This document shows positions 41,049 through 53,014 of a DNA stretch of 64,000 nt, piece after piece. Under the pieces are notes generated by a model. That model did no database searches. It was given only the letters and a program-made list of their open reading frames with translations, and had not been told where the DNA came from. How positions within the stretch are numbered: the first letter of the stretch is position 1; each line of letters starts with the position of its first letter. Source of the DNA: Gnetum montanum (lineage: Eukaryota; Streptophyta; Gnetopsida; Gnetales; Gnetaceae); contig MNCI01029550.1 of NCBI GenBank assembly GCA_015680685.1, forward strand, positions 633,290-697,289, in the 5' to 3' direction. The position numbers and the translations under genes are program-made.

Positions 41049-41837
41049 TTTTGGATTCCATGAAGGAGATTAGAGTGTATGTTGAGTTGTGGTAATGAAG
41101 ATAGAATTTATCAAAATCATGTTTCTTTAAATCTCATTCTCAAATGTTTTATAGCGGATTTAAGTTATTCATGTAGATTTTATAAAGAATACTAAAGTTA
41201 TAGCATTTATATAAAATGTTCGTTGAAATTTCTCTAAGTTTTATTTTGAACATCTAAAGTTATTTAGCAATTTTTCTTAAATTATGAAGATATGAAGTAT
41301 GTGACATAAATTTATAGAAAACACTCTAAATTATATGTGGATTAGAATCAAGAAAAACTCAAAAATTATTTCCAGAAATTATTTTTTTTTAATTTGATTC
41401 AAGTCTACCTAAAACAAAGAAATATTGAACAATGTTAAAAGATTGGTTTGTAACCTAATTTTGGAAAATTATTTTGGTCTTTTTTTTTTCTTTTTTGTAG
41501 AGTTTTTGAGAAGGTTTCAAATGATGGGTCATATGAATCATAAATCATTTTTATTTTACAAATATAAATTTTTTGTTCAAAATAGTTAGAAATAGAAACT
41601 TAACAATTCTTACATAGAAGAAAAGTCTATTGGCAAAGCTTTCATATCTTCTTTGTTTCATGTTTTCAAGTGGTTCTTATTTGTATTAAAAGATAAAAGA
41701 ATTTGATTATTATAAAATGAATTTCATGTTCATAGCTTATGAACAAAAAGATCTAATCTCTCCACTTCAAACTTTCACTAATATTTTTATTACTCCAACT
41801 AGTCAAAATCTTTGAAATGCATAGCCAATGACAACAA

Positions 41838-41960
41838 AGTTAGTGAGGTATTGCTCACTTGGTTAGAATATGGGGCTTATAATCTAAAAGTAATAAGTTT
41901 GATTCTAAGGGGTATACTAAGACACATACTACCTAAGGACATGGCAAAATATATATTCAA
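41838..41960 (+). repeat. tRNA-headed SINE-like sequence
   Basis: GCTCACTTGGTTAGAATATG, then CTTATAATC in the anticodon-loop position and AAGTTTGATTCT as B box. A tRNA relic rather than a working gene: stems do not pair. Confidence 0.45.
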
Positions 41961-42064
41961 GAACTATAGTATTAAGTACACAGCCATCTATAGTAAATGA
42001 TTATCAAATCTATTGCCTACCTTCATAGTCAATTTATCATGGATAGAATAAAGGCACTAAGATG

Positions 42065-43010
42065 ATGATGGCCAGTGACAAGAAAACTTTGACTAGCCCT
42101 ATTCTAAAAAAATGGGGTTAGCTACATGAGTTCACTTTCGCCATTCACCTCTACAAGAACTAAATCCTTATTTATTTGCAATTACTTCAAGTCATCTTGA
42201 TTATTTTTTCCCATATCTTTTTTTATCTTCATTTTAGTGGCTTTCTTAGAATAATGATATATTAACACTTTTTAATAAATTCATTGTTTGATCTTTTTTG
42301 TACATGTCCAAATTATCTAAGATCTCATTCCTATAACTTATTTGAAATAGAAGAAACTCCAAGTCTTTCTCTAATGTCTATGTTTTGCATTTTATTTCTT
42401 CCTGTAACATTCAACATCCATCTAAGTATTCACATTCCTACCATATTAATTTGTTATTTATGCCACTTTTCTACTACCTAACATTCAACACTATATAAAA
42501 TAGCAAGCCTAATAACTGTCAAAAAAAAATTTTCCTTTATTTTTATTAGGATTCTCTTATCACATAGAACATCATTGGCCTATCTCGATTTTGACCATCC
42601 TACCCTAATCCTATTTTCTTATATCTTTATTAGTTTCACCATCTAATTAAAGCATTGATCCTATGTAGTAGAATTGTTTGTGATAAGGGATTTTTTGGCC
42701 TTGAATTATCACTTTTACTTCACCACTATGTGCGTTGTTATTGAAATTGCATTTCATATATTTTGTCTTTCTTCTCTTGATTTTTAAGCCTTTGTATTCT
42801 AGAGCATGTCTCTACTTTTTGATTTTAGAAGTAGCATTCTCTTGAGTTATACATACCAAAATAAAATCACTTGCAAATAATACTTTTGGATTGGAATGCT
42901 AAAAAATCTAAGTACTAAACTACAAACTAATAGTGCTTCATTGTAAATGAGAAAAGGATGTGTTTTCCTTGAGCTCTACATGTGTACATAGATTTTGAAG
43001 GTAATAGGAC
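42065..43010 (-). mobile_element. RTE-type non-LTR retrotransposon relic (RT C-terminal half)
   Basis: Read on minus, broken frames follow the plant RTE reverse transcriptase: VLFASDFILVCITQENATSK (ADD box as ASD), ALEYKGLKIKRRKTKYMKC, then GSM...DGETNKDI, GWSKSR*ANDVLCDKRI, and ILRWM- and FGHVQ-like pieces. The 3' tail (about 42130-42065) has the RTE-like CATGTAGCTAACCCCATTTT. The 5' part is missing. Confidence 0.7.
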
Positions 43011-43930
43011 TCAATCCTATAATATTAATACTATTACAATAAACATCAATAATATACCACCAATGCTAGAATGTCAATGATACTCCAAGATAATTTTTTT
43101 TAACATTATGTTATCTTTTGATCAATTCTTCTTATCCCATTGAAATACATGAAATTTTGAAAAGAAGGTAAAGTGTGATGGGAAGAGAAACTCATGAGAT
43201 GTTCAAGAGGAAAATAAAACACATGTCTTTCTTTTATTATCATAAGTTGAAATTAAGGACTTTAAGGTAAGTTTTAATTAGGTTTTATGCATGGAAAGGT
43301 AATATGAGCATGTCCATAGGACATCTTAAAGCAACCATGCAGATAAGGAAGATGTGGAAGATTCTCCAACATTGAACACCATTCCAAGAGAATATTAGAT
43401 TTTTAATGAATTTCATAATGTGGGAGACTTGATCGAATTTGATGCAAAATACAGGGGTGACCTAACTATGAAATGCTAGAATTTTTTAAAAGTTTGAAAC
43501 TGTGATAACTTTGTGATCTGAATGAGTTTTGGGTTGATCTTGAGCTTACTGTAAAGCTTAATTTACAATATATAAGCTTGTAAAATTTGAGATAAATTGG
43601 AATTTATTTTTAATTCAAATTTCAATTGAAAAATAAGTCTTAGATAAAATTGTTCAGCTTCTAGAATAGAAACTGATGATTTGTAAGATGAATATCCCAA
43701 TGATCTGAAATAGTAATAGAGTAATTAAATACTTGATATGAAGATCATTTAACAATCTACCTCCCTACAAAGTTTGGCCTTGATTTGAGTTATTTTGATA
43801 GTTAAAATTTGTTACACAAGAGTGACTTCAAATGTGATTATTTAACTTCCTAAATGTAATAAAGGTTGACAATACTTGAAAATTTTGATGAAATGATTGA
43901 ATCCAAATATGAAATTGAAACTTCAAACCA
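43011..43930. other. AT-rich sequence, nothing recognised
   Basis: No coding frame or element border seen between the RTE relic and the tandem duplication. Confidence 0.6.
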
Positions 43931-43933
43931 TTT

Positions 43934-44487
43934 GAGATAAGATGTGATAATAATGATCAATGAATAACAAATCTTGAATGGTTTGATGACTATAATAAGT
44001 GTGAGAAATAATAATGATGATGTGGAACTATATTAATGATAGAAAGAATGTTGATAAAATGATCATGGAAATAGATGAATTGCTATATGATGATGTTTGA
44101 TGAATATTGATAAATAGTGATGAGTGCTAAATTCTTGCAAAAATATGAATCAGACCTTTAATTGATGAATTTATCACACACAACTTGATTGGCCCAAGAA
44201 TATTTAATTGTAGATAAGATGTGATAACAATGATTAATGAATAATGAATTTTAAATGGATTAATAATTGAAATAAGTGTGAAAAGTAATGTTGATGATGT
44301 TGAACAATGTTAATGATAGAAAGAATGTTGATGAAATGATAATGAATAAAATTGGTGAATTGCTAAATGGTAATGATGAATGATGAATAAATGAATGTTG
44401 ATGAATGTTGATTTATTAAGAAAATGTGAATCGAATCTTCAATTGTTGAATTGCCCACACATACAATATGATTTGCCCAAGAATTTA
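43934..44487. repeat. Tandem duplication of ~277 bp
   Basis: Copy 1 starts GAGATAAGATGTGATAATAA (43934), copy 2 TAGATAAGATGTGATAACAA (44211). Both contain GATAGAAAGAATGTTGATAA/G and end near TTGG/TTTGCCCAAGAAT. Inside each copy the sequence is rich in GATGAATGTT-type triplet-like repeats. Confidence 0.65.
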
Positions 44488-46449
44488 TAGGCATTTGATG
44501 GGGCTAAGCTTCACTATGATGAATAGGGCTTCCTTAATGACCAAGAGGCTTGGAAAATGAATGGACATGTGAGATTGGGACCAAAATAAAGTTACATCCT
44601 ACCATTAATATTTTTAATAAAAAATTAAATAAAATTTATATTTGACTTATAAATTTTTTACTTTGATGAAAGTGACAAAATTACGTGCCTTTATTTCCTA
44701 CTTTACATGCTTTTCTATAGTACATATGTCATTCAATTATTTTAAGCTTTGGAAAATGATGCTCATGTCTTCTCCTAAGCTTGAAACCATCACATGAATA
44801 ATAAATAGTGAGCATGATGAGTCCAAGTGCATATTAAAACCAATGGTGAGGTAATTTTTCTCAAGAAAGAGGGATATTCATGGAAAGATTTAAAAACTAA
44901 TTGAAGACAAATAAAAAAATGCAAATCATCAAGAGGTATGATGGTGATAGTGACTTTGCAACGGTATGGTTTGATTTCAAGTTTGCTAATTCTTTACTTC
45001 TTTTTATATAAAAGTAGATGAAATATGATTTGAAGGATACTTTATTATTTTTTCAATGGAAAATTATGTATTTCTTTTTATATTTTCAAGTATAAGTTGG
45101 TTATATAGCAACATGTTCATGGAATGAATAAAGACAAACATTTTTATACTTTGAAGTATAAGTTATTGTTAAGATCAAATTCTTGGTCAAATTAGATGTT
45201 AAAAAAAGTTTTGAAATCATGTCTTAATTGCAATAGAACCAATAAGAATTTAATGAAGATTAAGCATAATGTTTTGTGCAATGAGATCAAGGAAGACTCA
45301 AATACACATAATTCCTTTATGTCATTGATAAGTTCAATTATTAACAAGTTTGATATATTAAAAACTTCTAGTATATCCATGACATGAAGGAAGTTAATGT
45401 AAGCAAATGGACGAAGATCAAATTTGGACCTTTTTAGGTTAAGACAAAAGAGTTACATGGATAAACATGCAAGTTGAAGGTGCATAATTATTTGTTTATC
45501 TCTAGTGTAGTTCTATGTTTTAGGTTAGAAAGATTTCAAGGCCAAATTAATGAGGGTAAGACTCAAACAAGTGGGAAGACAACCATAAAGGTTAATGTTA
45601 GCTTTGAGGGAGAGAAAATTCTCAGGGGAGAACTAAGAAGAATAATTAAAGATAAAATCATGAACATATATTGATAACATTTGCACACTTTTTCATCATG
45701 ATTGTTATGCTCTTATAACATTTGATGATGATGTATTGGGTTAATAGGATCCAAGAAACTTCCAAGTTATACTTTTACATCAATAGCTGCAAATCTCAGT
45801 TTTAAAGTTGTGTATTCATTGAAGATCTATTGTTTGGTCATTTTTCATAAGATAAGTATATTGGGTGTGAACATCAAAGACTCTGAATCTTAGTTTTCAA
45901 GTCTTTTATCTATTTAAGATCTATTGTTTAATTTAATACTTCAATTTAAAGGGTTTATTGCAAAAGTGCTTTAGGCAACCATGATTCACTATAGCTCTTG
46001 CAAAACAACTATGACCTTTTATCCCTTTGCAATTAATTCTTGGAAAAAAACCTTAACTATTAGTTCTTGAAAATGAACCGTATCTTATAAAAAGATTTTT
46101 ACCTTTAATAAGAAGTTAAATTAGTAAATTAATCCATTTAGAAACTCTTCATCAATAGAACTCCATTTAATGCTCCATTCATTATTCCTTATAAAACAAG
46201 ATATCAAAATCTGAAACTCTTTTTCTTAAAAAAAAATATTTACCTAACCCATAACGTAAAGCTTCCTTATAAAGGATGCACAACGTCATATTAAAGAATG
46301 CAAATAAAAACAAATGCAAACAATAATACATATTAAAATCCATGAAGTCTAAAATATATATATTTATTAGTCTAATGCAATCTCTCTTTTCTATTAAAAG
46401 AATTTAAATCTTACTCATTCATTTTTACATCAAATTTTGGGGGGAGGGG
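44488..46449. other. AT-rich intergenic sequence
   Basis: Short open frames (45196-45387, 45474-45674) show no domain. Nothing else recognised. Confidence 0.6.
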
Positions 46450-49400
46450 GGGTGTTGTCAAACCTTGAAAAGAAGTTTTATTAATATAAAAGGAGTATCA
46501 AATACATAAACCACATTAAGTCACAAAAAAAAAAACTATGGAAACTTAGAACACTAGGGATGGAACTTTAGGAACTAGCCACATAAATAACTTTTCACGA
46601 TAGGGAGAAACCCAATTTGGGGAACTACCACCCACCAACTAGCGAGCCCATTACAAAAGAGATTGGCAGAAATTTAGATGAGGCTGATAGCGTTTGATAA
46701 AAGGTAGAGAGACCCTTGAACAGAGATTGCATTCAAATGTAAGAAGCGAAGCTTCTACGTAGAGATCCATGATGCAGAGGGCTACTTGAGTGCATGAGTC
46801 TTTCCCAAGGCTGCAGAAGATGAATCAACTAATGAATATCCATTTTGAACTTCGGTGTTTGAGATTTTTGGAAATGAATGAGGTGGAATATTTGCAATTT
46901 CTCCAACATTGTTAGATGATAGTTATTAGAATAATTGATCCTTTGAAAGATAACATTACATCTACGCTTCCAAATGTAATATAGAATAATAGGCATGATG
47001 ACTTTCCATAGAAAATTAAGATTAGCAGAAGTAGTGGCCAAAAGACCAAATACAACATCATCTTGAGATAGCTTGCATGATGGAATTACTTTGGAAGCCC
47101 ATGTCCAAACGTGCTATGCGAAGGGGCAAAGCCAAAACACGTGAGCAAAGTCCTCTTGACCACCACCAAGAGGGCAATTGGGACTATGAAACCCAAGATA
47201 CTCAAGACACTTGCCGATAGGTAAACCTTGGTGGAGGAGACACTAGAAGAACTGCTTGATTTTAGGAAGAGTCAGAAGTTTCTAAATACATTGGAAGAGG
47301 GGGAGCCAGAATTGTTTTGACTCCTGTTTGTCCCATGACTTGTTACACCATTGAATGATACTTGATGAGTCATGTAGAAGATGAAAGGGGACATGTGGCT
47401 TGTAGGGTAGAAGTTTCGACCCATTAATCCATTGAAAGCCATGAAAAATGCTATGCACTGAACCATCAAGTTGCAAATGGTGTTGAGTGTTGAATGAAGG
47501 TATAAACATGAGCAAGGTAATGGTGCATTACCAAAGACTCCCCATATAGATTAGTAAACTTGGCCTCAGAAATCCATTGATCAACAAGTTGAAGACAACC
47601 TAGAGAAATAACTCCCTTTCTATACCAGGAGGTAGCAACCTTAGCATTTGTAATGGCAAGGGGAGCAGGCGACAAAGGTCACCACCAAGGACACACCTTA
47701 GAGAGTAGACTAGGGTTGATCGTGACATTCGTTCAATCTATATACTGGTGTAGAATTTGCCAAGCCCTCCAAATGCTTTTGAAAACATGAGATTTCGGAA
47801 TAATAATAGTATGGGGGGAAAGGATCTAGTTAATGAAATGGGTTCCTTTCTAGAAGGGCTTGTTTTTGGGAAACACTTGTTGAAGCCTTAATTGGAGGAG
47901 AGTCCTAATGATGTCTGAGGCATCAAGATGTTGGACCAACCACTTGGCAACTAAGGCAATCCCCTACTTGAATAAGTTCAAAAGACCTAAGCCACCTTTA
48001 TTCTTAGGAAGAGTAACAATATTCCAAGCAATACGATGGAAGCCTTTTTAAGAGTCTTTAGAAGACCACATGAAGTCACAAAATAATTGTTCAAGCTTTT
48101 GATAAATAGCTTGGGAGGGAGCCCAACAAGAAGAGTAATACACATGGGTAGATGCGCAAATAGATTTACATACAAGGTACTTCCCGACTAGAGTGAGGGG
48201 TTTATCCTTCCATTTTTTGAGTTTCTTTTGAATACGAAAAATCACATGATCTCAAACAACAGAAGTAGAACCTCTAAAATAGAAGGGAATGCCCAGAATC
48301 TGAATGATGTCTTGATCTTGGAAAAGCTACCAATTAAAGTTGGTCACATGACTGTAGTTATTGGTAAAGATATAGACAGAAGATTTGTTCCAATTAATAG
48401 TAGAGCCTGAGAGGGAGTAATATTGCTCAACAAGGGATAAGAGCTGGTGCAGATTAGCAACAGTGTTTTGGACAAGAAAAAAGGAGTCATCAGCAAAATG
48501 CATGTTAATAAGCTAATGTTGAGGTGAAGAGAGGCAGACCCTAGTGAGGACTTCATTCTTAATATCATAATTTAACTAATGATAGAGAAAGTTGGTTGCA
48601 ATGATGAATAGGTAAGGGGCAAGAGGGCATCCTTGCTGCATTGACCAATGGATAGGAAAGGGAGAAGTGATGCCAAAGGTAGTGGTTGTTCTTGTAGTAG
48701 CATCTAAGAATAAATATTTTACCATGTTAAGGAACTTTGAGCCAAACCCAAGTTTAGTCATGGTTTGCAAAATAAAGTCTAACTTTGTGTTGTCATAGGC
48801 TTTGGCATAGTCAAGCTTCATTAGAAGAATATCTTGACCATCGTTCTCTGCCCACTAAAGACCTTCCCACGCAGCGATCATGTTGTTTAAAATATATCTA
48901 CTAGGAATGAATCCTATTTGCTAAGGAGAGAGAATTTGGCCAAGAAATCTTTTCAGTCATAGAGCTAGGCACTTGGCCCAAATTTTATACACCACGTTTA
49001 GAAGAGTTATGGGATGCCAATTGAAGATACAGGTAGGATCCTTGGATTTAGGAAGGAGATGAATAATCCCTTGATTTAGATTAGGCCCAAGGGAACTAGT
49101 AATGATAGCCTCATTAATAACTTGGAGAAGGTCATTTCCTACTAGGTCTCAATGATTTTGAAAAAATTTAGTAGGGAAACCATCAAAACCAGGAGCCTTC
49201 CCATGACCCAACTTGGAGTAAGAAACCTAAAGCTCCTCTTTAGTGATATTGACATCCAAAGTTTGCAACATAGTAGGATTGATAAGTTTAGGATAATTGA
49301 GAGTAGCAACCTCAAACGATGAGATGTCCATAGGGGTAGTTGCAAATAGGGTTTCATAATGGTTTTTGAGAAATGTGAGAATACTATTGTGGTCAGTGAT

Positions 49401-50314
49401 GGTGGAGTCACCATTGGAGATTTTGTCTAAAGAATGTGAGGGAGAAGAGCTATTTAGATACTTGAAAACTTCCTTACAGTGTTCATCTTGAATATTTAAC
49501 CAAGTGAGTCTACTTTTAGTTAAGGCATGTGCTTTTTACACTTCCTAATGTTGGAAAGCTAACTGAGCTCTAGCTAACTCCTTGTGAACAGGAGTGTTGA
49601 AGAGATCTTGGACTAATTTATCAATTAGATGTTCGATAGTAAGGTGAATGTTGTTGTACTTCTGTTTAACCCAAGCAACCATTGCCTTACCATACAAATG
49701 GGCAAAGCTCCACACTCTACAAGAAGCATCATGCCACCATTGAATCCAACCCACCTAATCTGAGGGCTGAGGTGCAACATTCCAAAGGTTGGAGAGAAGA
49801 AGTCAGGCAGAAGGGGAAGAGAAGCAATGGTTATGTAGCCAGAAGAGATGGAATTTATGTTGAGGGTTGCTGCCATAAATCTGGATAGATATAGAGATGG
49901 GAATATGATTTGATAAGGTGGCATGTGGATGAACCATGGTAGTGGAGACAGCTTGCCAGAAAGAGAGGGTGGAAAAGTAGAACTTGTTTAACCTATTGTA
50001 GATGTGAGCCTGACCAGGACATAGATTGCTCCAAGTACATCTGTGTAGGGGATCGCTAGTAGAAGCATCCACCCCATTAGAGAGGTAGAACTTTTTCTTA
50101 AAGGTGGACTAGGTCTAATATTCAAAATTTTCCAGTTGAAAGAACACCCCCAAGCTTATTTTGAGGGAATTCTAACATATTAAAATCTCCTCCAAAAATC
50201 CAAGGAATTAGAGGAAGAGAATTGACGAGTTGCTGCCATAGGAGAGCACATTTTGTAGAATTGTTAGGGGCATAAATTGAGCAGATACTGAAGAGGCCCT
50301 GTGAGGAAGAGAAG
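46450..50314 (-). mobile_element. L1-like LINE, interrupted by the next element
   Basis: Minus strand, ORF2 product with stops and shifts. Endonuclease: CSIYAPNNSTKCALLWQQL, PWIFGGDFNMLEFPQN (about 50190) and a second part with NRLNKFYFSTLSFWQ and HIPIS (about 49900-50070). RT: GFDGFPTKFFQNH, LDYAKAYDNTKLDFI, QQGCPLAPYLFII (48640) and FADDS (48497-48484). Thumb PLTLVGKYLVCKSI, then zf-RVT/C-terminal IILYYIWKRRCNVIF at 46980. The 3' tail with ATTAATAAAACTTCTTTTC is near 46480. The 5' side is cut at 50314 by an LTR. Confidence 0.82.
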
Positions 50315-51120
50315 TGATGAGCAGCGAGGTACCCCTATGCTCAACCATACGAATACGAGCGTTTCATGCACGATCCGATCAAATTCCAAGGACTAAGTGC
50401 CTATGCGCCTTTGTGGAACGATAATGAGTTAGTTAATCATTGTCTTCCCAAACTTACTTGTATGTCACAGTTGTATGATTAAGGAAGCTTGAGGCATATG
50501 ATTTTTATGGCTTTTATGTGTTTTATATCCTGTGCTAATAAGGAGGGGAAGAGAGATAACTAAGTAACTAATCCAATTTAACTACTTATTAACTAAGTTC
50601 TAATTACTCCTAACACCAGTATCCATTCCCACTTGCCATACACATCCTGAACTAGTGCAACGCTGCTGGGATTACCAAATGCTAATCGTTATTGGGTTAC
50701 CAAGTGCTACACGCATGCTCAAAGTGGTCGTATTGAGTGTGTTTAACTAAGAGAGTTGTAGGGTGAGAGAAATCATTAATTAACTAGGAAAGCATTAAAT
50801 AATAATCAACACTAATTAATCTATTCTGTATGCTGCAAGGTTTATCATAAAGTTCATCTTTATTGCTGTACACAAAGTGTACCCAGGTACACAATGCTCG
50901 AATAAAGATCCGCTCACTCTATGACTCCTATTACAGACACACAAAAATAATTCTAACTCTAGAGGGAAAAATTGACAAGAGTTTGGCTAAGGGACTAACT
51001 TCTAATGTGGAAACCAAGGGTGTCAGCTCTTATTTATAGGTAAGGAGGCAAGCCACGATATCGGGTATTTGACATCGCATGGTTGATCCGATATCGCAGA
51101 CATGATATCGCAGTTCATCA
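50315..51120 (-). repeat. 3' LTR of the minus element
   Basis: 806 bp, TGATGAACTGCG on minus at 51120 to GCTGCTCATCA at 50315. TATA box on minus near 51039-51032. U3 carries several GATATCG palindromes (51057-51111). Confidence 0.87.
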
Positions 51121-51137
51121 TACCCCCATGATTGAAT
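51121..51137 (-). promoter_or_regulatory. Polypurine tract of the minus element
   Basis: On minus TCAATCATGGGGGTA directly precedes the LTR. Confidence 0.8.
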
Positions 51138-51219
51138 GAAAACTTGTCCTTGAGTCCCTTACAAACTATTGGAAAGGTATGGGATTATTGATTGAATGAT
51201 CATTGATGGTGGAACGGGG

Positions 51220-51516
51220 TGACAGACTCAACATGCCCAGTGAACGGATCGACAATACAATACATGACAACATTAGTGTTCATGAACAAAAAAGTGAACA
51301 CTGTACATAAACGACATCCAGCCTTATTTGGCAAGTGGAAGAGAAGGAGAAGGAGAGAGAGAAAAAAGAAGACTTTGTCGCTGTCGATGCCAAGATTGCA
51401 CCTTCCATTGTTTATTCATAGCCACGCCACCAATTTTGCTCCTTTCATAAGCGTTCCAGTTCTAGTCCATCCTGAGTGTTTTCTCTAGGCCCAGTCCATT
51501 GTTGTATGATCGCCAT
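51220..51516 (-). pseudogene. Short post-pol ORF remnant
   Basis: ATG at 51516, preceded by TGTGTGTGCAG on minus, an excellent 3' splice-site context. It reads MAIIQQWTGPRENTQDGLEL and then stops; the frames after it are broken. The plus element at 61388 starts in the same way (MAIIQTTDWISSKHWKW). Different from the coiled-coil ORF of the other copies, or heavily deleted. Confidence 0.5.
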
Positions 51517-51519
51517 CTG

Positions 51520-53014
51520 CACACACAACACAGTCACAAATGAGCAAGGGTAGATAAATCACAATGCAGTTGATACCTTGCCTCAATGTAGAGTGCATTG
51601 GTTGGGTTGTGGTTATGGCAGATATTGACTTTGGAGTTTTAACACTGGTGACTACCTAAGGTGTAGGGGTTAGGAAAAATTGAAAAATTTGTGCCCGGGC
51701 CCCCATGACTAAGAGCAAACCTCTAGTAGCGATAGGATGGAAAAAGATGAGGAATAAGAAAGGTGGAGAAAAAGTAACAATAACAACGCCAATAAAATGG
51801 ATGTCATGGATGGGGATGAAACAAAAAATTGCCGATTGCAGAAAATGTTTAAGGGAAAGAAGTTAACAAATGCACCAAAAAGGAATGTTAGTGGGTCCTC
51901 CCCAATGCAGGCTCATGCCTTTAGTGCCCTGACAAACCCACAAACCAAAGAGTCCGTAGGCTCTAGGAATGTCATTTGGAAGCAAGAGTTAAAAACTTAC
52001 CCAGAAGAAATTCCCAAGGAAGGATAATGCATCAACCAAGATATAGACTAAGGATAAAACTGACAATGAGGTGAAAAATGGAAAAGAAGGGTGGAGAGGA
52101 GAGGATGGAATGGAAACCTGAGAACGAGGTTGTGTAAAGTTCCTTGTGTGTGTTTGATGGTTAATGTAACTGAGTAGAACTCATTCCAAATCCAACCTCA
52201 ACAAATCACGTTCAATGACCTTGCATCAACAAATTTGACCAACCTATCCTCTTGAAGCAACAAGAATGCCTCTACAAAAAGCCATCACCATTCCGAGGAG
52301 AGCAAGATGGAGAACTGGGAAGTGAGAAATGGCCTTAGTTAGAGGGAACCTTCAAGCATGGGCAACATGTCTTTCCAGTGCCATAACCAGTGTGTGTAGC
52401 CCAAGTTCATTATTGTGTCTAAGGGATATGCTTTGAATTATCACTATTTTTTTTGTGTGAGAACCACACCATGCAAAGACTTATTTTTATGTACTCAACT
52501 TTTGGTGATTTGATGAATGGTCAGAATGGCAGAAAACCTAAGAAAAAAGCATCCAAGCACTCAAGAGAATAGCCAACACAAATGCATCAAATCCCCTTGA
52601 AGTCACACCCTTTTCATCCTTTCAGCTCTTCCTTAGTTTGAGAAATACCTAGCCACCAATTCATTAACAGTTTTTATTAAAGAAAGGGACTGTACAATTC
52701 CAAGCCAAGGGAGACCATAAGATTTTATGGATGCATGAACGTTGTGGACTCATTGCCTGTTTAATCAAAAGAACCATATCTTAATATCAACATCATACTT
52801 CAAAGGTAAAATCCAAACATTAGCAAGTAATATGATATTATTCATGCCACCATCATGAACACTTATTGGATGATGGAAAAAATAAAGTAATCACACAAAG
52901 AAATGGTAAAAATATGAACAATGATGTAAAAAAAAAAACAAGAAAGATTAAAGAAATGTGCAAAACAAAAATGTGTAAAACAAAAAGTTAGAAAGAACTG
53001 AGGGCCTTCAATGG
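51520..53014 (-). other. Non-coding post-pol block of the minus element
   Basis: Includes an extra TCATGGGGG motif (51697-51713, minus), the CATGGGCAACATGTCTTTCC block (52355) and GTGAGAACCACACCATGCAAA (52459). No convincing coding region; the open frame 51797-52027 on plus is antisense to the element and shows no domain. Confidence 0.6.

Noticed and set aside
41838-41915. A tRNA-Ile(TAT)-like gene
   Set aside because: A and B boxes are visible, but acceptor, D and T stems do not pair, and the sequence continues into a repeat-like body.
49682-49888. Plus-strand open frame
   Set aside because: Antisense shadow of the LINE endonuclease/RT region.
51219-51488. 89-codon open frame on plus with a basic stretch
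   Set aside because: Antisense to the post-pol region of the minus element; not conserved in the equivalent part of the nested element.
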